From Streptomyces sp. NBC_01314 (GTDB taxonomy: Bacteria > Actinomycetota > Actinomycetes > Streptomycetales > Streptomycetaceae), in NCBI RefSeq assembly GCF_041435215.1, contig NZ_CP108394.1, forward strand, positions 1,302,001 through 1,366,000: a stretch of 64,000 nucleotides of DNA. The letters are read 5' to 3'. Made by a program: the position numbers and the translations under genes. The notes beneath the pieces are model-generated. The model was not told where the DNA came from and searched no databases. It saw only the letters and a list, made by a program, of their open reading frames with translations. Below, piece after piece: positions 8,479 to 17,478 of the stretch (positions are counted from its first letter, which is position 1; each line of letters opens with the position of its first letter).

Positions 8479-10401
8479 ATGGCCAACTTCGGTATTGCTC
8501 GACCGACAGGCCCGGTCATGACCGGAGGGCTGGCCGATCCGCTGTTCGACACGGCGCACCTTGATCCCGCTCTGCCGCAGATCGCACGCCGCGACACCAG
8601 TTCCCCGGGCACCTGGACACGGGTGAGCGCGGCCGAGACGCGGGACGAAGTGGTCGAGCTGGCCAAGGGGTTGATCGCGTCCGGGATCCGGCCGGGCAAC
8701 CGGGTCGCGGTGATGGCACGAACCCGCTACGAGTGGACGGTCCTCGCCGTCGCACTGTGGGCCGTGGGCGCCGAGATCGTGCCGATCTGTCCGACGTCGT
8801 CGCGCGACCAGATCGAGTGGATCCTGCGGGACGCGGCCTGTGTGGGCGTGGTCGTCGAGGACGAGATGGGCGTGATGACGGTCGGCTCGGTGTGTGCCAA
8901 GCTCCCGCTGCTGCGGCACGTCTGGCAGTTGGACACCGAGTCCCTGCCTCAACTCGTCGAGACGGGCCGGGACGTCCCGGACGCGACGGTGAACTCGCTG
9001 CGCCGCATCGTCATGCCGGACTCCACCGCGGTGATCGCGTACACGTCCGGGACGACCGGCCGTCCCCGGGGCTGCGCGCTCTCCCACCGCAGTCTGGCGA
9101 GCCCCTGCGACGTCCTGCTCGACGGGTGGCGGCAGACCGCCGCCGCACCGGGTGAACAGCCGGCGATCCTCGCGTTCCTGCCGTTCTCGCACGTCTACGG
9201 CCTGATGATCCAGGGGATGTGTCTGCGGGGCGGGCTGCTCCTCGCGCACGAGCCGGAGTCGACCGAGGAGGCGCTGTCCGCCGCGCTGCGGTCGTTCCGG
9301 CCGACCTTCCTCTTCGGTGTCCCCTATCTCTTCGAGAAGATCTACAAGAACTTCCTGCTCAAGGCGGAACAGGCGGGCCGGGGAACGCTGTTCGAGCGCG
9401 CGGTGCGCACCGCGCAGGATCACGCCCTCGCCGTCGAACGGCAGCGGCTGGACACGGGCCCCGGCCCCGCCATGGACCTGAGGCTCCAACACGCCTTCTA
9501 CGAGAAGACGGTGTACCGCAAGCTGCGCGCGGCCCTCGGCGGCCGGGTGCGCGGCGGCTGTTCCGGTGGCTCCCCCCTCAACCGGGACCTCACGCTCTTC
9601 TACGCCGGCATCGGCATCCTCGTCCACGACGGGTACGGCCTCACCGAGACCGCCGGGGGCATCACCGCCCAGCCGGCGGGCCGGGAGAAGTTCGGCACCG
9701 TGGGCCGTCCGCTGCCGGGGACGGAGATCCGGGTGGCCCGGGACGGCGAGATCCTGGTCAACGGCCCGTCGGTGTTCCAGGGCTACGTCAATGACGAGGC
9801 GGGCACCCGGGCCGCGCTCCAGGGCGGCTGGCTGGCCACGGGGGACATCGGGCGGCTGGACAACGAGGGGTATCTGTCGATCACCGGCCGCAAGAAGGAG
9901 ATCATCATCACCAGCGGGGGCAAGGGCGTGGCCCCGGCGCCGCTGGAGGAGCAGCTGAGGATGCATCCGCTGATCCACCAGGCGGTGGTCGTGGGCGACA
10001 ACCGGCCCTGCGTGGGTGCCCTGCTCACCCTGGACCCGGAGTTCCTCGCCCACTGGCGGGGGTCGCTGTCCGCGCCGGGTGAGCTGCTGGGCCGGGAGGC
10101 GCGGGAGGAGAACGCGCTGCGGCAGGAGGTGTTGCGGGCGATCGCCGCGGCCAACAGCACGGTGTCCCGCGCGGAGTCGATCCGCGTCTACCGCATTCTC
10201 CCGGAGCCCTTCGACCTCGCCAACGGCATGCTCACCCCGTCGATGAAGCTGCGCCGGGACACGATCGTGCAGCGGTACGAGGCCGAGATCGAGACGATGT
10301 ACGCGACCTCGGCGCGGGCCACCCGCCGCACCGCGTCGGAGGAGGTCGCCGGCTGGGACGACTCGGACTCCGACAACGTGTTCCGCCGCGCCCGGCGCTG
10401 A
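8479..10401 (+). CDS. long-chain acyl-CoA synthetase (AMP-forming)
   Basis: A 640-residue AMP-binding enzyme of the FadD15/long-chain fatty-acid-CoA ligase type, which activates a fatty acid with ATP to the acyl adenylate and then the CoA thioester. The P-loop is AYTSGTTGRPRGC; other core motifs are LPFSHVYG, GYGLTETAG, WLATGDIGRLD and the C-terminal hinge ITGRKKEIIITSGGK. The long insertion between the P-loop and GYGLTE (YLFEKIYKNFLLKAE) is typical of the long-chain subfamily. I start at ATG 8479; ATG 8518 is possible because no strong ribosome-binding site is seen. It stands alone, with a short downstream gap. Confidence 0.88.
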   Translation: MANFGIARPTGPVMTGGLADPLFDTAHLDPALPQIARRDTSSPGTWTRVSAAETRDEVVELAKGLIASGIRPGNRVAVMARTRYEWTVLAVALWAVGAEIVPICPTSSRDQIEWILRDAACVGVVVEDEMGVMTVGSVCAKLPLLRHVWQLDTESLPQLVETGRDVPDATVNSLRRIVMPDSTAVIAYTSGTTGRPRGCALSHRSLASPCDVLLDGWRQTAAAPGEQPAILAFLPFSHVYGLMIQGMCLRGGLLLAHEPESTEEALSAALRSFRPTFLFGVPYLFEKIYKNFLLKAEQAGRGTLFERAVRTAQDHALAVERQRLDTGPGPAMDLRLQHAFYEKTVYRKLRAALGGRVRGGCSGGSPLNRDLTLFYAGIGILVHDGYGLTETAGGITAQPAGREKFGTVGRPLPGTEIRVARDGEILVNGPSVFQGYVNDEAGTRAALQGGWLATGDIGRLDNEGYLSITGRKKEIIITSGGKGVAPAPLEEQLRMHPLIHQAVVVGDNRPCVGALLTLDPEFLAHWRGSLSAPGELLGREAREENALRQEVLRAIAAANSTVSRAESIRVYRILPEPFDLANGMLTPSMKLRRDTIVQRYEAEIETMYATSARATRRTASEEVAGWDDSDSDNVFRRARR

Positions 10402-10489
10402 CGACGAAACCCGTCACTCCCCGCCCCGCCGGTCCACTACGCTGCCCCGGACTTCGAACAATCGAACAGAGAGAACCGGGGGACTGTCA

Positions 10490-10924
10490 GTGGCACGTAT
10501 GGGGCCGAGAAAGCTGCTCACCACGGTGGTGGCGCTGGGCGGCGGGCTGTTTCTGTTCGGCGCGGCGGTGCTCCGGCTGGAGACCCGACTGAACGGTGTG
10601 GCAGGGCAGTTCGTCGTCTCGCGGTGCGAGGTGTCCGAGTCGCGCGGCGACGACGAGTGGAAGTGCAGCGGGTCCTTCCGGGCCGACGACGACTCCTTCC
10701 TCATCCCCGCGGTCGAGGTGGACACCACGTTCGCGACGAAGCCCACCGGGCTGGTGCCCGTCTACGTGGACGACGAGTCGTCGACCACGGCCGTCGAGCG
10801 GGACAACGGCGTCTGGCTGTACCCGGGCGCGACCGGGCTGGTGTGCCTGGGTGTGGGCGCGTGGAACGTGCGGTCCGCGCTCCGGCGGCCGAAGGAGGAG
10901 CCGACCGCGCCGGTCCCCGCCTGA
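10490..10924 (+). CDS. small membrane protein, two predicted helices
   Basis: A 144-residue protein of unknown family. Helix 1 spans about residues 8-26 and a second hydrophobic stretch about residues 110-126. Between them is an extracytoplasmic loop with two cysteines (SRCEV, WKCSG) that could form a disulfide. The C-terminus is basic then proline-rich. The GTG start at 10490 follows a CCGGGGGA ribosome-binding site. The loop resembles DUF3592-type proteins in layout, but I cannot confirm this. Confidence 0.65.
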   Translation: MARMGPRKLLTTVVALGGGLFLFGAAVLRLETRLNGVAGQFVVSRCEVSESRGDDEWKCSGSFRADDDSFLIPAVEVDTTFATKPTGLVPVYVDDESSTTAVERDNGVWLYPGATGLVCLGVGAWNVRSALRRPKEEPTAPVPA

Positions 10925-11079
10925 CCGGACCGGCCCGCTGTCCGACCGACCTGACCACGGGTCGGGCGGCGGTTGACGAAACGGTCCTCCGGATGCGGAG
11001 ATGCTCCGGGCGGAAGCGGGAGACCGCCGCCCGTCAGCACTCCGCACCACCGTGAGACGAAGGCAGAGGACCAGGACCC

Positions 11080-12327
11080 ATGGCACTGCAGATCAGCGCC
11101 ACCAACCCGGAACACCCCGCGCTGCTGCTCGAACTGCCGTGGCACGTGCCGCTGGAGGAGTGGCCCGAGCACCATCTCGTGCCGCTCCCCCGCGGTATCT
11201 CCCGCCACGTGGTGCGCTACGCCCGCGCCGGCGACGAGGTCGTCGCCGTCAAGGAACTCGCCGAGCGACCCGCCCTGCGCGAGTACGAGCTGCTGCGTGA
11301 CCTGGACCGGCTCGGCATCCCCGCCGTGGACGCCCTCGGCGTGGTCACCGGCCGCACCGACGACGCGGGCGGGCCGCTGGAGTCCGTGCTGATCACCCGG
11401 CACCTCGGCGGCTCGATGCCGTACCGCTCGATGTTCGAGACGACGATGCGTCCGGCCACCATGCACCGGCTGATGGACGCCCTCGCCGTCCTGCTGGTGC
11501 GACTGCACCTCACCGGCTTCGCGTGGGGCGACTGCTCGCTGTCCAACACGCTGTTCCGGCGGGACGCGGGCGCGTACGCCGCGTACCTGGTGGACGCCGA
11601 GACGGGCGACCTGCACGCGCAACTCAGCTCCGGGCAGCGGGAGTACGACCTCGATCTGGCCCGCGTGAACATCAGTGGCGAACTGCTGGACCTGGAGGCG
11701 TCCGGGGCGCTGCATCCGTCGGTGGACCCGATCGAGTTCGGCAACGAGATCTGCTCCCGCTACCACAAGCTGTGGGAGGAGCTGACGCGCAGGTCGGTGT
11801 ACCCGGCCGGGAAGTATCACTACATCGAGCGCCGGATCCGCCGGCTCAACGAACTCGGTTTCGACGTCGCCGAGATGCAGATCGAGCACGCCGACAACGG
11901 TGACACGGTGACCTTCGTGCCCAAGGTCGTCGACGCGGGCCACCACCAGCGGCAGTTGCTGCGGCTGACCGGTCTGGACACGGAGGAGAACCAGGCCCGG
12001 CGGCTCCTGAACGACCTGGAGAGCTGGATGGCCACCCAGGACGACTACGCCCCGGGCGACCCCCTCGGTGCCCGCCCCGAGGTGCTGGCCCACCGCTGGG
12101 TGCGGGAGGTGTTCCGCCCGACCGTGCGGGCCGTGCCGCTCGAACTGCGCGGCTCGATGGACGCGGCGGAGATCTACCACCAGCTCCTCGAACACCGCTG
12201 GTACCTGTCCGAGCGGGCGCAGCACGACATCGGCCTCGACACGGCGGTGAAGGACTTCATCGACAACGTCCTGCCGAGGACACTGGCGCTGCTGCCGCCG
12301 CCGGCGGAGGACGTCGCCACCGGGTGA
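11080..12327 (+). CDS. DUF4032 protein with kinase-like N-terminal domain
   Basis: A 415-residue protein. The N-terminal 200 residues resemble a RIO/aminoglycoside-kinase fold: VVAVKELAERPALREYELL supplies a candidate Lys-Glu pair, WGDCSLSNTLF is a catalytic-loop-like Asp...Asn motif and LVDAETG is a DFG-like metal site. The C-terminal part (WMATQDDYAPGDPLGARPEVLAHRWVREVF, split over two helices) is the DUF4032 domain. The family is widespread in actinomycetes and its substrate is not known. The ATG is preceded by AGGCAGAGG-like purines. A short inverted repeat follows before a convergent stress-protein gene. Confidence 0.85.
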   Translation: MALQISATNPEHPALLLELPWHVPLEEWPEHHLVPLPRGISRHVVRYARAGDEVVAVKELAERPALREYELLRDLDRLGIPAVDALGVVTGRTDDAGGPLESVLITRHLGGSMPYRSMFETTMRPATMHRLMDALAVLLVRLHLTGFAWGDCSLSNTLFRRDAGAYAAYLVDAETGDLHAQLSSGQREYDLDLARVNISGELLDLEASGALHPSVDPIEFGNEICSRYHKLWEELTRRSVYPAGKYHYIERRIRRLNELGFDVAEMQIEHADNGDTVTFVPKVVDAGHHQRQLLRLTGLDTEENQARRLLNDLESWMATQDDYAPGDPLGARPEVLAHRWVREVFRPTVRAVPLELRGSMDAAEIYHQLLEHRWYLSERAQHDIGLDTAVKDFIDNVLPRTLALLPPPAEDVATG

Positions 12328-12336
12328 GCCGCGGGG

Positions 12337-12355
12337 CGGCCGGCGTCACCGGCCG
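12337..12355. terminator. short hairpin between convergent genes
   Basis: CGGCCGG and CCGGCCG pair around a 5-base loop in the 31-bp gap between the DUF4032 gene and the universal stress gene. The stem is only 7 bp, so its role as a bidirectional terminator is tentative. Confidence 0.4.
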
Positions 12356-12358
12356 GGC

Positions 12359-13231
12359 CTACTCGTGCGGGACCACGGCCACCGGGCAGTGCGCGTGGTG
12401 CAGGACACCGTGGGCCACCGAGCCGATGCGGGCGCCGACGGCCGTACGGTGGGCGCGGCGTCCGACCACCATCAGCTGGGCGCGCTGCGCCACGGACAGG
12501 AGGACCTGCCCGGCGCTGCCCATCTCGACGTGCTGGGTGACCGGCACCTCGGGGAACCGCTCCCGCAGCGGCTCCAGCGCGGTGGAGAGGGCCTTCCTCT
12601 CGTAGGGTTCCAGGCCGCCGGCCTCGTCGAGGAGCTTCAGCGAGCCGGGGCTGTACGCGTACAGCGGCGGCAGCGCCCACGCCCGCACCGCGCGCAGGGA
12701 CGCTCCGCGGGCCGCCGCCGTCTCGAACGCGAACCGCAGGACGTCGGCACTGTCCTCCGGTGTGCCCTGCTGCCCCACGACGACCTCACGTCCGCCGGCC
12801 TCGCCCGCCGGGCTGTCCTCGGCGCGGACGAGCACGACGGGACGCGGCGCCTCGACGATCACCTGCTGCCCGACGGAGCCCAGCAGGAAGCCGACCAGCG
12901 CGCCGTGCCCGCGCGAACCGAGCACCAGCGTCTCGGCGTGCCCGGCGGCGCCGACCAGCGTGTCGACGGGCGGGCCCTCCAGCAGTTCCGTCGTCACCGC
13001 CAGCTCCGGATGCCGCTCGGCGACGCCCCGCGCCGCCTTCGCGAGCGCTTCCCGGGCCCACCGCGCCTGTCCGTCCCGGTCCACGCTGATCACCTCGTGC
13101 GGCTCCCACCGCCAGGCGTGCACCACCCGCAGCGCCAGGCCCCGGCGTACGGCCTCCCGGCCGGCCCACGCCAGCGCGGCAAGGCTCTCGGGCGTGCCGT
13201 CCACTGCGGCGGTGATCGGGCGCGTCGTCAT
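12359..13231 (-). CDS. universal stress protein with two UspA domains
   Basis: A 290-residue cytoplasmic protein with two UspA domains in tandem (about 3-140 and 150-288). The first has the full ATP-binding pattern GSRGHG, nine residues, GSVGQQV. The second has a degraded pattern (GRRAHR, then GSVAHGV), so it may no longer bind nucleotide. Such proteins in actinomycetes are linked to hypoxia and stress; that link is family knowledge and nothing here shows the inducer. The gene is convergent with the DUF4032 gene and divergent from a small VOC protein. Confidence 0.92.
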   Translation of the reverse strand: MTTRPITAAVDGTPESLAALAWAGREAVRRGLALRVVHAWRWEPHEVISVDRDGQARWAREALAKAARGVAERHPELAVTTELLEGPPVDTLVGAAGHAETLVLGSRGHGALVGFLLGSVGQQVIVEAPRPVVLVRAEDSPAGEAGGREVVVGQQGTPEDSADVLRFAFETAAARGASLRAVRAWALPPLYAYSPGSLKLLDEAGGLEPYERKALSTALEPLRERFPEVPVTQHVEMGSAGQVLLSVAQRAQLMVVGRRAHRTAVGARIGSVAHGVLHHAHCPVAVVPHE

Positions 13232-13289
13232 CGGCCACCTCTCTGTGTCTCTTCATGGCTGACGGTTCAGTCTTCACTACGCTCGCCGC

Positions 13290-13646
13290 ATGACCTTGGA
13301 GTGGGAGCAGATCGTGGTGGACTCGGCGGACCCCGTGGCCCTGGGGCGCTGGTGGGCGGAGGCGCTCGGGTGGGTGGTGGTGGACGACTCCCCCGAGGAG
13401 TACGAGATCCGTCCGGCCCCGGACCGCCTTCCCGGTCTCCTGTTCGGGCTCGATCCGGGGGCCAAGACCGTCAAGAACCGCCTGCACCTCGACTTCCGCC
13501 CCGTCGACCAGGCGGCGGAGGTCACCCGCCTCCTCGCGCTCGGCGCCCGGCACGCGGACATCGGACAGAGCGGTGACGAGCCATGGGTCGTGCTCGCGGA
13601 CCCGGAGGGCAACGAGTTCTGCGTACTGGCCGCGCGCAGGAGCTGA
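13290..13646 (+). CDS. VOC superfamily (glyoxalase-like) protein
   Basis: A 118-residue single-domain protein of the vicinal-oxygen-chelate fold. It begins with the strand EQIVVDSADP and the helix ALGRWWAEALGW, and ends with the usual WVVLADPEGNEFCVL. The internal NRLHLDFRP provides a candidate metal histidine and EGNEFC a candidate glutamate. Members range from dioxygenases to resistance proteins, so no reaction can be assigned. No clear ribosome-binding site is seen. Confidence 0.8.
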   Translation: MTLEWEQIVVDSADPVALGRWWAEALGWVVVDDSPEEYEIRPAPDRLPGLLFGLDPGAKTVKNRLHLDFRPVDQAAEVTRLLALGARHADIGQSGDEPWVVLADPEGNEFCVLAARRS

Positions 13647-13743
13647 AGCCCCTGCCCAGGACCCCGGGCCTGCGGCTGTCCCGGATTTAGCGAACCCGGA
13701 CGGTCGAACATACGATGGGTTCATTGGCTCGGGGTGGAGGCGT

Positions 13744-15420
13744 ATGACTCAGGCTGTCGGTCCGGCACGGAACGTGATCCTCACCGTGGATGACGATCCG
13801 GGGGTGTCCCGTGCGGTGGCCCGGGACCTGCGGCGCAGGTACGGCGAGTCGTACCGGATCGTGCGGGCGGAGTCCGGGCAGTCGGCGCTGGAGGCCCTGC
13901 GGGAGCTCAAGCTGCGCGGGGACCAGGTGGCGGTGATCCTGGCCGACTACCGGATGCCGGAGATGAACGGCATCGAGTTCCTGGAACAGGCGCTGGACGT
14001 CTATCCGGGGGCGCGGCGCGTCCTGCTCACCGCGTACGCCGACACCGGCGCGGCGATCGACGCGATCAACGTCATCGACCTCGACCACTACCTGCTGAAG
14101 CCGTGGGACCCGCCGGAGGAGAAGCTCTACCCGGTCCTGGACGACCTGCTGCAGGCCTGGCGGGCCGCCGACCGCACCCGTGTGGGCACCACGAAGGTGG
14201 TCGGGCACCGGTGGTCGGCACGGTCGTCGGGCGTACGGGAGTTCCTGGCCCGCAACCAGGTGCCGTACCGCTGGTACTCGTCGGACGAGCCGGAAGGGCG
14301 GCGGCTGCTCGCGGCGGCCGGTACGGACGGCGAGCGGCTGCCGCTGGTCGTCACCCCGGACGGTACGCCGCTGGTCGCGCCGGAGGACCCGGAGCTGGCG
14401 GAGCGGGTGGGGCTGGCGACGACTCCGGCCCAGGACTTCTACGACCTGGTCGTCATCGGCGGCGGACCGGCCGGGCTCGGCTCGGCCGTGTACGGGGCCT
14501 CCGAGGGGCTGCGGACGCTACTCGTCGACAGGTCGGCAACGGGCGGGCAGGCCGGGCAGAGTTCACGTATCGAGAACTACCTCGGGTTCCCCGACGGGGT
14601 GTCCGGCGGCCAGCTCACCGACCGGGCCCGGCGCCAGGCCACCAAGTTCGGGGCGGAGGTCCTCACCGCGCGCGAGGTGAGCGGCCTGGAGGTGAACGGG
14701 GCGGCGCGGACCGTCCGGTTCTCCGACGGTTCGGCGGTCGCCGCGCACACCGTGATCCTGGCGACCGGCGTGTCGTACCGTCAGCTCGCCGCGCCGGGCT
14801 GCGCGGACCTCACCGGCTGCGGTGTGTTCTACGGCTCCGCGCTCACCGAGGCCGCCGGCTGCCAGGGGCACGACGTGTACATCGTGGGCGGCGCCAACTC
14901 GGCCGGACAGGCCGCGATGTACCTGTCCCGCGGCGCCAAGTCGGTCACCCTGCTCGTACGCGGGGACTCGCTCACCGCGTCCATGTCGCACTACCTGATC
15001 CAGCAGCTCGCCGAGGCGCCGAACATCTTCGTGCGCCCCGGTACGGTCGTCGAGGCCGCGCACGGCACGAACCAGCTGGAGAAGCTGACGCTGAAGGACC
15101 TGGCGAGCGGGCGTGAGGAACTCGTCGACGCGCAGTGGCTGTTCGTGTTCATCGGGGCCGCGCCGCGCACCGACTGGCTGGAGGGGACCGTGCTCCGTGA
15201 CGAGCACGGGTTCATCGTGGCGGGGCCCGACATGACCAGTGACGGGGGTCCGCCGGCGGGCTGGGAGCTGGACCGGCCGCCGTACCACCTGGAGACCAAT
15301 GTGCCCGGTGTGTTCGTCGCCGGGGACGCGCGCTCCCAGTCCGCGAAGCGGGTCGCGTCGGCGGTGGGAGAGGGAGCTATGGCCGTAATGCTGGTGCACA
15401 GGTATCTGGAGCAGTCATGA
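13744..15420 (+). CDS. receiver domain fused to thioredoxin-reductase-like flavoprotein
   Basis: A 558-residue fusion. Residues 8-140 are a response-regulator receiver with acidic residues in TVDDDPG, phospho-acceptor Asp68 (ILADYRMPEMNG) and Lys119 (LLKPW). Residues 150-225 look like a small thioredoxin-fold domain without CxxC (inference). Residues 232-558 are a pyridine-nucleotide flavoprotein: FAD motif IGGGPAG (238-244), NADPH motif VGGANSAG (381-388) and the C-terminal VFVAGDARSQS. The CATC pair of true thioredoxin reductase is replaced by CGVFYGSA, so it cannot cycle like TrxB. It starts an operon with a histidine kinase, which probably phosphorylates Asp68 and so couples signalling to flavin redox chemistry. 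Confidence 0.88.
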   Translation: MTQAVGPARNVILTVDDDPGVSRAVARDLRRRYGESYRIVRAESGQSALEALRELKLRGDQVAVILADYRMPEMNGIEFLEQALDVYPGARRVLLTAYADTGAAIDAINVIDLDHYLLKPWDPPEEKLYPVLDDLLQAWRAADRTRVGTTKVVGHRWSARSSGVREFLARNQVPYRWYSSDEPEGRRLLAAAGTDGERLPLVVTPDGTPLVAPEDPELAERVGLATTPAQDFYDLVVIGGGPAGLGSAVYGASEGLRTLLVDRSATGGQAGQSSRIENYLGFPDGVSGGQLTDRARRQATKFGAEVLTAREVSGLEVNGAARTVRFSDGSAVAAHTVILATGVSYRQLAAPGCADLTGCGVFYGSALTEAAGCQGHDVYIVGGANSAGQAAMYLSRGAKSVTLLVRGDSLTASMSHYLIQQLAEAPNIFVRPGTVVEAAHGTNQLEKLTLKDLASGREELVDAQWLFVFIGAAPRTDWLEGTVLRDEHGFIVAGPDMTSDGGPPAGWELDRPPYHLETNVPGVFVAGDARSQSAKRVASAVGEGAMAVMLVHRYLEQS

Positions 15421-15448
15421 GGGCCGTGGGAACCGTAGGGGTGTCGTC

Positions 15449-16957
15449 GTGAGCGGGCACCCGTCGCCGTGCGACCGGGCCGAGCTGGGCAGGCTGTTCC
15501 TGTTCGAGAAGCTGGACGACGAGCAGCTGGACCGGCTGTGCCGTGAGGGCCGGGTGGAGCGGTTCGAGCCCGGTCACGTCTACCGGGAGGGCGAGCCGGC
15601 CACCTGCTTCTTCGTGCTCCTCGAAGGCACGGTCGTACTGTCGCGGCAGGTCGGCGACGACGACGTGGAGGTCAGCCGCAGCTCCCAGGTAGGGGCGTAC
15701 GCGGGCGCCTTCCAGGCGTATCTCGGCGACCAGGCCCACTACAAGGGTTCCATGCGGGTCACGGTCCCCTCGCGGTTCTTCGTCCTGCCCGCGGCCTCCT
15801 TCTCCCAGATCATGCACGACTGGTTCCCCATGGCCGTGCACCTGTTGGAGGGCCTGTTCTTCGGCGGACAGAGCAGCCAGCGCACCATCAACCAACGCGA
15901 ACGGCTGCTGGCGCTCGGCTCGCTGTCCGCCGGGCTCACCCATGAGCTCAACAACCCCGCCGCGGCGGCCGTTCGGGCCACCTCGGCGCTGCGGGAGCGG
16001 GTGGCCGGGATGCGGCACAAGCTCGGGGTGATCGCCGCCGGGCCGTACAAGCGGGTCATGCTGGAGGCGCTGGTCGATCTGCAGGAGCGGACGGCGGAGC
16101 AGGTCGCCAAGGCGACCCCGCTCAGTCCGCTGGAGGCCTCCGACCGGGAGGACGAGCTGACGGACTGGCTCGACGACCACGGCATCGCGGGCGGCTGGCA
16201 GCTCGCCCCGAACTTCGTGCAGGCCGGACTCGACACCGCCTGGCTTGACCAGGTCGCGGCCGCCGTGGACGAGAACACCCTCGAAGGGGCGGTCCGCTGG
16301 CTCAACTACACCGTCGAGACCGAGCTGTTGATGAACGAGATCGAGGACTCCACGACCCGGATCAGCCGGCTCGTCGACGCGGCGAAGCAGTACTCGCAGC
16401 TCGACCGCGCGCCCTACCAGAACGCCGACGTCCACGAACTCCTCGACAGCACGCTGCTGATGCTGTCCGGGAAGATCGGCCGGCGGATCACGGTGGTGAA
16501 GGAGTACGACCGCACGCTGCCCCGCATCCCCGCCTATCCGGGTGAGCTGAACCAGGTGTGGACGAACCTGATCGACAACGCGGTCTCCGCGATCAACGAC
16601 ACGGGCGGCGTGGGCACGCTGACGGTCCGGACGGCGCTCGACCATCGCGACCAGGTGCTGGTCGAGTTCCGCGACACGGGCCCCGGCATCCCGGCGGACA
16701 TCCGGGGCCGGATCTTCGACCCGTTCTTCACGACCAAGCCGGTCGGGCAGGGCACCGGGCTGGGCCTCGACATCTCCTGGCGGATCGTCGTCAACAAGCA
16801 CCACGGCCACATCGAGGTCCGGTCACAGCCGGGCGATACCCGCTTCCAGGTCTTCCTGCCGCTGACGGCACCGGCGACGGACCTGGACCTCACGCTCGCC
16901 GACGACCCCGCCGACCGCCCGCACCACGATCCCGACGTGTCCGAGGAGACCTCATGA
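15449..16957 (+). CDS. cyclic-nucleotide-domain sensor histidine kinase
   Basis: A 502-residue soluble kinase without membrane segments. Residues 14-125 form a CRP-like cyclic-nucleotide-binding domain (FEPGHVYREGEPATCFFVLLEG). The phospho-acceptor is His165 in AGLTHELNNP. The ATPase domain carries NQVWTNLIDNAVSA, DTGPGIP, FDPFFTTKP and GTGLGLDIS. The GTG start at 15449 follows TAGGGGT; it lies 28 bp after the receiver-flavoprotein stop. The next gene overlaps its stop by ATGA. The receiver fused to the flavoprotein is the obvious phosphotransfer partner; the ligand of the sensor domain is unknown. Confidence 0.9.
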   Translation: MSGHPSPCDRAELGRLFLFEKLDDEQLDRLCREGRVERFEPGHVYREGEPATCFFVLLEGTVVLSRQVGDDDVEVSRSSQVGAYAGAFQAYLGDQAHYKGSMRVTVPSRFFVLPAASFSQIMHDWFPMAVHLLEGLFFGGQSSQRTINQRERLLALGSLSAGLTHELNNPAAAAVRATSALRERVAGMRHKLGVIAAGPYKRVMLEALVDLQERTAEQVAKATPLSPLEASDREDELTDWLDDHGIAGGWQLAPNFVQAGLDTAWLDQVAAAVDENTLEGAVRWLNYTVETELLMNEIEDSTTRISRLVDAAKQYSQLDRAPYQNADVHELLDSTLLMLSGKIGRRITVVKEYDRTLPRIPAYPGELNQVWTNLIDNAVSAINDTGGVGTLTVRTALDHRDQVLVEFRDTGPGIPADIRGRIFDPFFTTKPVGQGTGLGLDISWRIVVNKHHGHIEVRSQPGDTRFQVFLPLTAPATDLDLTLADDPADRPHHDPDVSEETS

Positions 16958-17304
16958 CCCTGCCCGCCGGAATCGACCCCGCCGTCCCGCCGAGCGGCGA
17001 CGGATGCGTGGAGTGCGACGCGGCCGGCGGCTGGTGGTTCCACCTCCGGCGCTGCGCCCAGTGCGGCCACATCGGCTGCTGCGACTCGTCCCCGTCGCAG
17101 CACGCCACGGCCCACGCGGGAGCCGCCGGGCACCCCTTCGTCCAGAGCTACGAGCCCGGTGAGACCTGGTTGTGGAACTACGAGACCTCCGAGATGTACG
17201 AGTCGGGGCCCGATCTCGCGCCGCCGCTCAGCCATCCTGCCGACCAGCCGGTGCCGGGGCCTGCGGGGCGGGTACCGGAGAATTGGACCGAGGCCCTGCG
17301 GTGA
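16954..17304 (+). CDS. UBP-type zinc finger protein
   Basis: A 116-residue protein built around a UBP-type zinc finger. The zinc ligands are visible as CVEC, CAQCGHIGCCD and H-rich HATAHAGAAGHPF, the same spacing as ubiquitin-binding ZnF-UBP domains. After it comes NYETSEMYE and a proline-rich tail. Actinomycetes lack ubiquitin, so the domain must recognise something else, possibly a C-terminal tail of another protein. The ATG overlaps the kinase stop, making it the third coupled gene of the redox-signalling operon. Confidence 0.88.
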   Translation: MTLPAGIDPAVPPSGDGCVECDAAGGWWFHLRRCAQCGHIGCCDSSPSQHATAHAGAAGHPFVQSYEPGETWLWNYETSEMYESGPDLAPPLSHPADQPVPGPAGRVPENWTEALR

Positions 17305-17478
17305 CATGGCGCGAGAATGCGGGTGTTCGGTAAGGACCAGGCCCTGTCGGCCTGAAAGGCAACGCCCCTGCGGGCCGAGAAGCACGGGCGCAGCCGTGTT
17401 TTTCAGGGGCGCGGGGAACTGCGCGACCAGCCCCCACCGAACCCGCAGACACATCACCACGGAACGGAACAAAAAAAT
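17305..17478. repeat. intergenic repeat element with internal terminator
   Basis: The gap after the UBP gene contains CGCCCCTG (17363-17370) pairing with CAGGGGCG (17404-17411), an inner hairpin, and a tail GCGCGACCAGCCCCCAC at 17421-17437. The same tail occurs at 49173-49189, and a related copy lies inside the coding region near 28000. It belongs to a repeat family often seen between Streptomyces genes (recalled, not searched). Confidence 0.65.
17383..17403 (+). terminator. rho-independent-like terminator of the redox operon
   Basis: CACGG and CCGTG pair around GCGCAG and are followed by five T residues (17399-17403). It lies 79 bp after the UBP zinc-finger gene, within the repeat element. 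Confidence 0.6.
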
